Shown: positions 9,097 to 19,568, numbered from the stretch's first letter. The stretch: 64,000 nt of DNA from Adineta vaga (GCA_021613535.1 CP075493.1:5394001-5458000); one strand, 5' to 3'. Program-made: numbers and translations. The notes: generated by a model from the sequence alone, not told the origin.

Positions 9097-9886
9097 CGAT
9101 ACTATTCATATATGACGTGATATCGATTGGTTTTTCGTCTTTGGAATACCCCCTACCCTCCCTCTTCCAAGCACCTATCTATTCTTTCGGTAAACGGAGC
9201 GCAAATGTCATAATGATTTACGAGTGTACTACAATTCTATCTTGTTGTTGATCATATCGTCGTATGACAAAAAAAATGTTTTCTCAATACATGATTCTTT
9301 TGAAAAATCTATTAATATAATATATCTACTTTAATGCATTAGCATCAACGAATAATTTATTAAAATAATAAATAGATATAAATGAATAGTAAATGAAATC
9401 AAGTTTCGATAAACTTCTACCATAAGAAAATGACAATGCTATCGATCAAATCTTACTTCTCTTTTGTATTATCAGCTTCACATCCTCAACCATACAAATT
9501 TCTCTTGAATTCATTGGAACTTGTGATCATAAACGATATTGATGGTTGAAGTTAAATTATTCCATTATAATTGATAATACATGTTGATTAAATAAAGCAA
9601 TTATATTTGTTATTCAAGCAATGATCAGAATTAATTTTTGTTGTATGTCTTCTTTTCGCTCTATTGATGACTTGTACTATAATGCGTAAAATGACAAAGA
9701 AATACACCAGGAATCATAAAATAAAACAAAATAAAATCGAATCGTTATTGATTGAATTTCTTCTTTTCATAACATGACGTTATAGTTTGTTTAGAGAAAC
9801 AATTTTACAAAGATTCGATTCTTTTTCATTGGCATTCTCCTTCTCTTCGTCTTTAATCATAGTAACGTGATATTTGAATGGTCCAG
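9097..9886. mobile_element. Unclassified 790-bp insert with terminal inverted repeats in 28S
   Basis: The insert is absent from the other four 28S copies, where GGCT joins directly to ACCAG. Its ends are imperfect inverted repeats: CTATTCATATATGACGT at 9102-9118 matches the complement of 9865-9881 (CCATTCAAATATCACGT) at 14 of 17 positions, each exactly 5 nt from its end. It is flanked by a single T on both sides (9096, 9887), so a duplication is at most 1 bp. It is AT-rich with no sizeable ORF. A pyrimidine-rich tract at 9149-9169 (G-runs on the rRNA strand) sits between TTGGAA and TTCCAA arms. It looks like a non-autonomous DNA element; the superfamily is unknown. Confidence 0.75.
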
Positions 9887-9892
9887 TACCAG

Positions 9893-9930
<38 letters not shown>

Positions 9931-10640
9931 ATTTGAATTTCTTCACGTTAACATTCAGAGCACTGGGCAGAAATCACTTTGCGTCAACACCAAGTTTTCC
10001 GGCCAATCGCAAAGCTCTGTTTTAATTAGACAGTCGGATTCCCCTAGACGCAGCGAGTTCTAAGTTTGCTATTAAACGATGTCCGAAGTAATACGACCCG
10101 CAAGCGAACCGCATACCGTAGCAAAACGATTCCACAGCAAGACAAGCCACTAGTCCGAACGATCAGACACATTGCTGCATCCGAAAGCTCAGCTCCAATA
10201 GCAAGTCTACTGCTTTATCATCAAGCCCGAACACCCTAGCACTTAGAGCCAATCGTTATCCCGAAGTTGCCGATCGATTTTGCCGACTTCCCTTGTGCTA
10301 CCTTGTTCTAATTGACTAGAGGCTTTTCACCTTGGAGACCTGATGCGGTTTAGAGTACAGATAAGTGCGAAATTGAATATCTCGCTCAAATTTTCAAGGA
10401 TCACAAATGATGCACCGAGGAAGTAGCAAGAACGGCTACTCTTTACCTTCATTTGAACCCTATCTCCAGTTGAACTGATTCCAGGGTCGTCTGATGAAGT
10501 AACAAAGAAGAGAAAACTCTTTCCAGGACCACTTGTGATGTATTTGAGCTTGTTTGTGTTACCACATATGTTTGACACGAAATCAAACAATCTCCGACAC
10601 TTAGTACAAGAATATTAACTTGTTTCCCTTTCGATTTGAT

Positions 10641-10672
10641 GGAATATAAATATGATATGAATATAGATATTC
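10641..10672 (-). other. AT-rich D7a loop of 28S (possible hidden-break site)
   Basis: The loop lies between the conserved CCTAAG block and the CGAAAGGGAA block, about 1870 nt into the 28S. This is the position of the D7a expansion where many protostomes cleave 28S into two halves. Here it is almost pure A/T. The context is visible in the sequence; cleavage is inferred. Confidence 0.45.
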
Positions 10673-12132
10673 CTCGTTCGGAACCCTCTTTCGAGCGCAT
10701 CTTAGGACTGACTGACCCATGTCCAATAGCTGTTCACATGGAACCTTTCTCCACGTCAGTCTTCAAAGTTCTCATTTGAATAGTTGCTACTACCACTAAG
10801 ATCTGTACATATGACTGCTCAAGCCACACTCACGTGTTAGCCTTCGACGCAACCATATCAACCGTCCTACTTGTTACGACATGATGTCCGTTAATGGCTT
10901 GTTGTATCGTAACAGTCAAGTATAAGAGGCTCGCTCGAGCGCCATCCATTTTTAGGACTAGTCGATTCGGCAGGTGAGTTGTTACACACTCCTTAACGGA
11001 TTCCGACTTCCATGGCCACCGTCCTGCTGTCTATATCGACCAACACCTTTTATGGTATCTGATGAGCGAGACCATCTGGCTCTTTATCTTGACGTTTTGT
11101 GCATCCAACAGCGCCAGTTCTGCTTACCAAAAATGGCCCACTTGGCACTCACATTCGCTGTTCATTCTCAATGAAGTAGAAAAATGAACTTCATACCCAT
11201 TTAAAGTTTGTCAATAGGTTGAGCGTATTTTACGCCCAATGCCTCTAAACATTCGCTTTACCGGATATAACTGTGAAAATTGAATGCCAGCTATCCTGAG
11301 GGAAACTTCGGACGGAACCAGCTACTAGATGGTTCGATTAGTCTTTCGCCCCTTAACGCATGTTTGACGATCGATTTGCACGTCAGAACCGCTACGAACT
11401 TCCACCAGGGTTTCCCCTGGCTTCATTCTACACACGTTAAGTTCACCATCTTTCGGGTCTCATTGCATATACTCTTACTAAGCTCTTTGCCAGCGGCAAT
11501 AGAACCTGTCAGTGTTGCGTTCATTGTCATGATTTGCACCAGATGACAGAAATCACACTTCAAACATTGCAAGAATGTTCTTTACTTTCATTACGAGCAA
11601 GGCTTTTCATACAGCCGAACTCTTGCACATGCAGTGAACTCCTTAGACCGTGTTTCAAGACGGGTCGAATAACTCGGCATTCAAAACTCCTGTTGACTTG
11701 CCGATTTCATTGACAGCCACAAAACATTAGGCATTGACAATGAATAAAACTAATATTGTTTAGATATTAGTTACTCATGTAACACAAACAATGCTCATGG
11801 CGTGCCGTACTCGAAAGTACTGAAATCAAAGAACACGTCAGTTTACCTATAACGCCAAGTCGAATTTGTTATTTATGCAAGTCATATTTTTAACACGACT
11901 AAAAGTCGCTACCAAAATAGACTGATTCGACTAGCTGTAATGTTATAGATCCAGGTTCAGTTAATACTTTGAAAATGCATCCGATTCTAGGCAAGAACAT
12001 ATCAATGGACTGTTGAAGTTCCAAATCAACATGTATTACCATCATATAGAAATCGAATTGAATCCAAAGTAATCTGATGAATGCGGCCATTCGTTTTCTT
12101 CTGTACGGTTTTACGTACTATTTAACTCTCTC

Positions 12133-12183
<51 letters not shown>

Positions 12184-12525
12184 GTTATAATATTTAGCTT
12201 TGGAACAAGTTTACGTCCCACGTTGGCGTAGCAATCTCAAACTACGCTACTCGAAAGGTAGACAATGTACGGCACAGAACTATTCGTGATTATAGGACTA
12301 GCACCTTCTATGGTTAAAGCCCTGATCAAAGGAACTCACACGAACAGGCACCATACAGTAGTTACCCCAAATGCTACAATGCATGTCAGAAGTAAATCTA
12401 ACACGCTTCAGCAATGAGCTTTTGCCGGTTCATTCGCCATTACTAAGGCAATCTCAGTTGATTTCTTTTCCTTTGCTTATTAATATGCTTAAGTTCAGCA
12501 AGTATTCTAATTTGACTTCAGCTTG

Positions 12526-12820
12526 AAATGTGAAAATAAATGGATAAGTATATATTACACACATATTTATGTTACAAAGTCATTCGATTGCATGTTGATT
12601 ATCAGTAACATGGATATGATAAAGATTTCTCATGTTATGACAGTTCACACAATAAAATTCATTTGTGTATGTGTATAACTCCGTTTTATACGTATACAAC
12701 ATTATATAGAAATCTATATAATGATATATGTTATATATGTCTTGCAAGCTAGATAAAGTAATATTATCGAACTTGCCAGCAATTCATTTAGAAAATAAAT
12801 GAATTTGATGTTATGTAAAC
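12526..12820 (-). other. ITS2, unit 1
   Basis: This is the 295-nt internal spacer between 5.8S and 28S, very AT-rich. Two perfect hairpins are visible: CATTATATAG/CTATATAATG with a 4-nt loop (12700-12723), and AATTCATTTA/TAAATGAATT with loop GAAAA (12781-12805), the latter 15 nt from the 5.8S 3' end. This unit reads CATTCGATTG near 12584, as in unit 3; units 2, 4 and 5 read CATTCTGTTG. Confidence 0.9.
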
Positions 12821-12973
12821 AAGACTGAAGCAAATTTAGCCTCGACTAATGTCTTGGCTGCTAGATGCGTTCGAGTTATTCATGCTCAATGTGTCCTGCA
12901 ATTCGCATTGCTTTCTCGCACTTTGCTGCGCTCTTCATCGAATAACGAGCCGAGTGATCCACCGTACAGAATT
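12821..12973 (-). rRNA. 5.8S rRNA, unit 1
   Basis: This 153-nt gene has the conserved core GGTGGATCACTCGGCTCG, GATGAAGAGCGCAGC and GAATTGCAGGACACATTGA on the minus strand. Its 3' end (TTTGCTTCAG) is complementary, with one bulge, to the 28S 5' end (CTGAAGTCAAA), the expected intermolecular helix. The sequence is identical by eye in all five units. Confidence 0.96.
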
Positions 12974-13193
12974 ATTTTTTTTTGTTTCTGTATATGTATA
13001 CAATTCGATTCATATTCAATGACAAACAACAATGATTTGTTGAATGGAAAAGTTTGAAACAAGTCACAGTTTTGAATATACTATGACTTGTTAGTTACAT
13101 AATGGTGCGACACAATCATCACACATGTAATATGTATGATGATCGTGCGAAGTTAGAAGTTTTGTTTATGATTGGAAATCAATCATAGAACGG
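12974..13193 (-). other. ITS1, unit 1
   Basis: This ~220-nt spacer between 18S and 5.8S has clear hairpins: ATGATTG/CAATCAT at 13168-13186, 8 nt from the 18S 3' end, and ACAAGTCA/TGACTTGT at 13059-13091. A third (ATCACA/TGTGAT in units 2-5) has one pair broken here, where the sequence reads TGTAAT. A T-run near 12976 varies in length between units. Confidence 0.9.
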
Positions 13194-13339
13194 TAATGAT
13201 CCATACGCAGGTTCACCTACGAATACCTTGTTACGACTTTTACTTCCTCTAAATGATCCAGTTTGAGCATCTTTTCGATAAAAACCGAACGACCCGAGAG
13301 CCGCTCGGAAAACCAAGCCGAAGATCTCACTAAAACATT

Positions 13340-13374
<35 letters not shown>

Positions 13375-15006
13375 ACAGGGACATAATCAGCACATTCTGA
13401 TGAAATAGTGCTTACTAGGAATTCCTCGTTGACGGAGAATAATTGCAAGCTCCGATCCCAGTCACGAAGAGAATTTCATGGTTACCCACTTCTGTCGAAG
13501 TAGGAAGAAACATTCTGAACTCTCCAGTGTAGCGCGCGTGCAGCCTCGGACATCTAAGGGCATCACAGACCTGTTATTGCTCCATTTCGTGTGGCTTAAA
13601 AAGTGCCACTTATCCTGCTAAGAAGTCTTGAAAAGTCCCTTCGAACTTTAGACTATTTAGTAAGCCGGAGTCTCGTTCGTTATCGAAATTAATCAGACAA
13701 ATCGCTCCACGAACTACGAACGACCATGCACCACCACCCACCTAATCAAGAAAGAGCTCTCAATCTGTCAATCCTAAAAGTGTCCTGGCCGAGTAAGGTT
13801 TCCCGTGTTGAGTCAAATTAGGCCACAGGCTCCACTTCTTGTGTGTCCTTCCGTCAATTCTTTTAAGTTTCAGCTTTGCAACCATACTTCCCCCGGAACC
13901 TAAAAACTTAGATTTCTCGAGATCCGCCAGATGAGTCATATAAATAACCGCATCTAAAAGACAGTTGGCAACGTTTATGGTTTGAACTAGGACGGTATCT
14001 AATCGTCTTCGAACCTCAAACTTTCGTTCTTGATTAATGAAAACATTCTTGGCGAACGCCTTCGCTGCTGTTCGTCCTGTGGCGATCCAAGAATTTCACC
14101 TCTCACACCACAGTACGTACGCCCCCCTCTGATCCTATTAATCATTATCTCAATTTCTAAAACCAACGAAATAAAATCGAGATCTTATTTCATTATTCCA
14201 TGCAATATATATAGGCGAAAGCCTGCTTTTAACACTCTAATTTTCTCAAAGTAAACGTTCTGGCAACTGACGACAATCGATAAAGATCATCGCCAGCCGT
14301 CCAGCAAATGAGGATCTGTTAACCAACATGGCCAGTTAGACCAGCTAGCAACAAATACCCGAAATTCAACTACGAGCTTTTTAAACACAGCAACTTTAGT
14401 TTTCCTTATTGGAGCTGGAATTACCGCGGCTGCTGGCACCAGACTTGCCCTCCAATTGTTAATCGATAACCTGTTTACAGTGTTCCCATTCCGATTGTCA
14501 GCCTAAATAAGACTAACATCGTTATTTCTCTTCACTACCTCCTCGTTTTGAGAGTGGGTAATTTGCGCGCCTGCTGCCTTCCTTGGAAGTGGTCGCCGTT
14601 TCTCAGGCGGCCTCTCCAGAACCAAACCCTGATTCTCTGTACTCGTTACAACCACGGTAGACATATAATGTACCGTCTAAAGTTGATAAGTCAGACACTT
14701 GAAAGATATGTCGTCGACACAAAGGTCATACGATCAACACAAAGTTATTTAGAGTCACCAACAAACAGTTCCGGTTAAAGAACTAGAAGGTTTTGATCTA
14801 ATAAAAGCATTCCGATATTACTACCGGAATTGTCGCATGTATTAGCCCAGGCTTTTCCTCGGTTATTCCATTTAGAATTTATGATCAAAGAAAGTTATAG
14901 CTGATGTAATGAGCCGTACGCAGTTTCACCTTAAACCAGTTCATACTTAGACATGCATGGCTTAATCTTCAAGACAAAGGAAAGCCACCGACAAGATCAA
15001 TCGGAA
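13194..15006 (-). rRNA. 18S rRNA, unit 1
   Basis: This small-subunit rRNA is 1813 nt. Complements of universal segments are seen: GACGGGCGGTGTGTACAAAG (about 13357), GAATTACCGCGGCTGCTGGC (about 14420) and the 3' terminal ...GGATCATTA (13194). GTAGGTGAACCTGC and the ACAGGTCTGTGATGCCC block are intact, typical of animals. The 5' end near 15006 is divergent but keeps helix 1 by paired changes. Length and core are those of a functional gene. Confidence 0.97.
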
Positions 15007-15025
15007 AGCTTCGTTATATATATAT

Positions 15026-15051
15026 GCATATACAAGAAGATATGTATATGC
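15026..15051 (-). promoter_or_regulatory. Hairpin just upstream of 18S (5' ETS)
   Basis: GCATATAC and GTATATGC form a perfect 8-bp stem with a 10-nt loop, beginning about 20 nt from the 18S 5' end. It is identical at 25430-25455, 40529-40554, 50927-50952 and 61333-61358. Position suggests an 18S 5'-end processing signal; this is inferred. Confidence 0.5.
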
Positions 15052-15390
15052 TTTTTTTCACAACAAGTCAAATGAAATCACTTCATTATGACCAGTGTTT
15101 ATAATATAAATATTACATTTATATTCGTTGTTTCATCGAGACGAAACAAAACCAACCCACATCATAGGAATAAATTCATTCCTGTTTTTAATGCAACTCA
15201 TTTACAAGCATTCAAGCCCAAACTATCAACATATGACCAATTATTGAAAACTGATCAACAAGATGTTAGTTTATATATGTGTGTGCGTAAGTTGAAACAT
15301 TTTCAACCGCATTCACTTCTTTGCCATTCGTGATGCATTTTGTTTGCAATTAGTTCGTTTTTTTATATGATATTTGTATATGATCATGTG

Positions 15391-15422
15391 AAAAGTTGAC
15401 GAAGCAGCTTCGACAAACTTTT
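15391..15422 (-). promoter_or_regulatory. Long imperfect palindrome in 5' external spacer
   Basis: AAAAGTTGACGAAG faces CTTCGACAAACTTTT across a CAG loop, giving a stem of about 12 pairs with one mismatch and one bulge, about 385 nt upstream of 18S. It is conserved at 25795-25826, 40893-40924, 51292-51323 and 61698-61729. It may be a 5'-ETS structure or a promoter-proximal element. Confidence 0.5.
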
Positions 15423-15591
15423 TTTTTCATCATACACAATTTATTTCATACTGCTAAACAACTGTATCAACACAGTCATACTAGCCGAACCATCGCTTCA
15501 TCACAACATCATCCTCGAGAAACTAGACCATTCTTGTGTCAGTCGAATCTGTACAAAAATTGTTATATCGGAATCGCGTACTACGAGTTTG

Positions 15592-16469
15592 CTTCATATA
15601 TAACTGAGGAATACGTCAATCCATCTGCTTATTCATTTTTTCATTCACCTACGTCGTTGTATTAACTCCATATGTAATACGAAGTAGACTCAATCGATTT
15701 GCCGAATCCATTTTCTATTCAGCTATTTTATTGTAGCAACTTCATATATAATATGAGCTCGAGTTAATCTATTTGCTTGATCATCGTCGTGTCTTCGCGT
15801 ATTTCTTTTTCTTTCTTTCAACTATATATTATATACTACGACTTGGCGACCGATTCGCTTATTCGTCTTCACACCCTTGTATATTTCTTTTCTTTCCTGT
15901 ATACTGTACTATTCTATATTATATATGAAGAGTGGTCAATCGCTTTGCTTATTCGTCTTTGCATTTTTACCTATTTCTTTTCCTTTTCTTTAACCTCATA
16001 TTATATATGAAATCCAGTCACTCCATTTGCTTACTCATACTTTTGGATTCAGTTATTTCTCTTACTTACTCTTCATCTTCATACGTAAAATCAAGTGAAA
16101 TCAATCCATTTGCTAATTCATTGTCTTCAAATCATGTATTTCGTTTACGCGTTTTGCAACTTCATACTATATATGAAATCAACTACATCTATTAACTTAC
16201 TCGTTTTCTTGTATTCAGCTAAAACTTTGGTTTTCTCTTCAATTTCATATCATATATAAAATCCAGTCAGTCGATTTACTTATTGATTCTTTCGTATTCA
16301 GCTACATCTTCTCTCTCTGTTATCTTCATATAAAATATCAAACCGAGTCAATTCATTTGTCTGTTCATTTTCCTACATTTTCCTATTCTTTTTTTTCTCT
16401 GTCAATCAACATTATATCGAATATAAAATTGAAGCAATTTATTTGCTAAATCGGTTTTCATCAATAAGC
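15592..16469 (-). repeat. IGS array of ~82-bp degenerate subrepeats
   Basis: The array has about eleven tandem degenerate copies starting near 15592, 15666, 15740, 15822, 15911, 15995, 16077, 16160, 16243, 16324 and 16407, with spacings of 74 to 90 bp. Each has a TCATAT..ATATATGAA-like block, then a TCAATCcATTTGCTTATTC-like block, then a pyrimidine-rich stretch. Such arrays upstream of 18S often act as Pol I enhancers or spacer promoters in animals; that role is not shown here. Confidence 0.8.
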
Positions 16470-18620
16470 TAATTGATTTGTTTCAATTGTATACTTTGGA
16501 TGAAATGATGTATCTTATTATGTCAGAGTAAGTATACGTATCTAGATTTCATACATATGACAGATAATAGAAGTCGTTCTCTTCTTCTCGTTAAATAAGC
16601 CAAAAAAAAAGAAATAGTCACACAGTCAAGCATTGATTTGTTTTTCGAAATTTTACTTTTTTTTTTTTCGCACATCATATGTCTATTTTGATCTTCTTTC
16701 ATTTGCAATTTATATAAATTCCGAAAGTAAGTAAAGTTATTTTCTTAACGTTCTCTCATTCATCGATTCATTTGATTCTTCGTTTCATTTATTTTGATTT
16801 TAATTTTCAAATAGATAATACAATGAAACAAATCGATATCAAATCATTCGTTTTATTCTATTGCTGGTTATAGATGTCATTCGATGAAATATTCTTATTT
16901 CATTCGATCGAGAAATGAATAAAATAATCGAATCGAATCGAATTTTCTTCATTCAATTCAATTCACTTTCTTTAGTTTTTTTCTTATTCAATTTCATTAT
17001 ATTTCTTTTCTTTTCACATATTCATTTGAAATATTTTATACTTCTATGTTTATCATCATACAATCGAGAAAATCTCTCTTCTATTCTTATTTCATGATTT
17101 CATACATTCTCCAGATGATTACATATATATGAATAAAGTAGAACTATCGTATTTGTTAACTTGATTTCTTCTATAATATCAATCATAAAATTAGCATCTT
17201 TATGAGAAAAGATATGTTTTTCCATAAATCTTCATGGATTTGGTATTCAAGCATATTTTCTCCTTATTAATTTTATAAATATATATGACATTTCAATTTT
17301 GACATTTGTTTTATTTTCGTTTTCTATATCATATTCAATCAAAGATAATATATTCGTCATACACAATTTAGCTGTTATATTCAATTGATATAGGTAATTT
17401 TAACAAAAATTTTAACATTCGATCTTCATTCTCATCATTTATCTACATGTATTTAGATCCTTATTTCATTTTACATGCTTGGTAAAATTCAAAATGACAT
17501 TTATTCATATGTGTATAGTTTACGAATCGAATTCCCTTCAAATGTTGAATATTTGTTCATTGTGAGAAAATATAAACTTTTCATATTCATTCATACAAGA
17601 TACTATTGCTATACAATATGAAAGTTATTGAAAACGATTTTATATTGAGCAAGAATCGATCAAGATGACACAACAGATCGATATTTATATCGTAGAAATG
17701 TATAGAATGAGAATGAAAAGTTTCAACATATTTATTGGATGGATATGTTCGTGAACAAAATGTTACTTAATTAGACGAAATTTTATGAAAATGACGTTGA
17801 AACATGTATGATTTTGGTTTTTCTATTTCATATCCTATGAATAGAAATTAATATAATCGAAAGCTACATGTCAACAATGTGTATAAGCGTATGGAGAAGA
17901 GAATTTTTAAATGATCTACTATCTATTTGTATACACCTCAAGTAAACATCGAAAATCATTTGAATTCTTAGATACAAGATGTATGTTTTTATTTTTTGTT
18001 TGAAGATATCTATATTCATCTATGTTGTTAAATTATTGATAACAAGAGTAAATGAATTCGAATAGAATGAACATCAAACAGAAATGATATCTGTTAGTAA
18101 TGATGATTTCATATCATATGTATTTTATAATATGACATGTGTCTATGATTTTGATTCATATGTACTACATATCTACATCTGTTGTTTGTATATTGTCGGC
18201 ATATATGTAATCAAGATGATTTTTCCATTGTTAAGATTTAATAAATAAAATGAAAAACGTAGAGAAACTGATTTTTAACATCTTAAGTTCGATTGAAAGA
18301 AGACATGAAAATGAACTATTGCAATGTGTTATTTACTGAATGTATGCGTTTTTCTTGATTAACAAAAGACTTCTCTTGACGTGATATACTACTAGTTCGC
18401 GTTGTAGTCTTTTTTTTTCTTACAATTTATTCATATAATATTAATTCATTTGGATATTATTCATACATAGAATAAAATATCAAATAGCTTTGAATAAAAG
18501 ATTCTTTCCTTTTCGTACATGAATGCATATATGTATGTGATGGTATTGACAATGCAATGACTTATATTATTTCGATTTCGTTTGTGTTTCTATAAGACAT
18601 ATTTATGAAATTGTGAAATT

Positions 18621-19154
18621 TAAAATGCAAATGTCGTCTATATAGAACTGAAGTCTATCGAATCAGCATTTCTATTTCATTATTCATATTGATAATGACG
18701 ATGGGATTAATGATATATATGTTCAATATAAAGAAGGAGAACATCAAATCAATATTTCGATATGATATATGATACTGACAATCATCGTTTGTATATCGTG
18801 CAACATAGACATAGATGATGGTAATGATCAAGTAGAAGACAATATTCTTATATATAAGATACGAAAGATAAGATATACAGTATGTAATTCCAAGTAAATA
18901 TTTACTTGAAGTTGTTTGTTCGAAATAGCGTAGCATAGAAGATATATATATATGTATGTATGTATGTATGTTATGGAAAACATATCAAGATGAATATGAA
19001 ATTATAGAGTGATACATGTTGTTGTTTTTTTTTTCTAATCGAAGAATAGAAAAAACGACTAAGTCATAGAAAATGAATGAATGAATAAGAGAGAAATTAT
19101 TACTGATGATAAAATGCAAATGTCGTATAGGACTGAAGCCTATCGAATCAGCAT
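18621..19154 (-). promoter_or_regulatory. Paired stem-loops after unit 2 28S (copies B and A)
   Basis: Copy B is at 18621-18669 and copy A at 19110-19154, with the T-rich hairpin between them at 19025-19055. The arrangement and covariation are as after unit 1. Confidence 0.6.
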
Positions 19155-19568
19155 AACATCGAGCAGAAACTCAGCGGATCGCAATGTGGCGGTTGCTCTC
19201 ACGTGTACGTTACTCTGTTACTGAAGAAAGTCGTTTACAATCGATTCTAGCCATTAGTGTTGTTTCGACTAAAAATGCATCGTTGCAATCACAATCTCAT
19301 TTCGATTATGACGAGGCAACAATACGGTAGCTTCATTCATATGTTCACTTGATCAACAGTTTGAACATATATAAATGTGCTGACGACAACCAATGTGCCA
19401 AAAAATCATTGAGTCTAGATCGGATTCCAACTTAGAGGCGTTCAGTTGTAAGCCGTCGGATGGTAGCTTCGCATCATTGTCCTTTCGAACAAATACGTAA
19501 ACCAAATGTCCGAACGTACGGTTCCTCTCGTACTAAGTACGATTCCTATATCAATGACAAAATCCAAT

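Larger units (their letters stand above)
7961..12525 (-). rRNA. 28S rRNA, unit 1, interrupted by a 790-bp insert
   Basis: This is large-subunit rRNA. The plus strand shows complements of invariant segments: the sarcin-ricin loop (GGTTCCTCTCGTACT near 8329), the CCTGTCTCACGACGGTCTAAA block (8390-8410) and the segment just downstream of the R2 site (9030-9096). The 5' end near 12525 begins GCTGAAGTC and can pair with the 5.8S 3' end. The ends are placed by homology to within about 5 nt. Without the insert at 9097-9886 the gene is about 3775 nt. The insert interrupts domain IV, so this copy probably yields no functional 28S unless the insert is removed. Confidence 0.95.
15007..19154 (-). other. 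Intergenic spacer between units 1 and 2 (no retrotransposon)
   Basis: This ~4.15-kb spacer contains, in order on the plus strand, the external spacer upstream of unit 1 18S (15007-15591), the subrepeat array (15592-16469), unique AT-rich DNA (16470-18620) and the two stem-loop copies (18621-18669, 19110-19154). The unit 1 Pol I promoter must lie somewhere between the array and the 18S, but I recognise no consensus. This is the most divergent spacer of the six (for example ACCGAG at about 16343 where the others have ACCGGG). Confidence 0.9.

Noticed and set aside
9097-9886. Group I intron in 28S
   Set aside because: The boundaries fit the U|...G| rule and group I introns are common nearby, but I see none of the conserved P/Q/R/S core motifs in either orientation, and the ends are inverted repeats. 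A covariance search would settle it.
9097-9886. 5'-truncated R2 retrotransposon
   Set aside because: It would need a 3-base target deletion plus a chance AGC at the element end. A simple insertion at GGT|AGCC is more economical and the inverted repeats argue for a DNA element. It is not fully excluded.
15088-15333. 81-codon frame in the 5' external spacer
   Set aside because: It is on the strand opposite to rRNA, is broken by a 1-base loss in unit 3, and has no domain. It is chance open frame in spacer.
15391-15430. Bacterial-type intrinsic terminator (hairpin plus T-run) on the plus strand
   Set aside because: This is eukaryotic rDNA with no plus-strand gene upstream. The T-run is one of many in the spacer.
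15592-16469. CRISPR-like array
   Set aside because: The repeats are degenerate, have no unique spacers of fixed length, and sit in a eukaryotic rDNA spacer.
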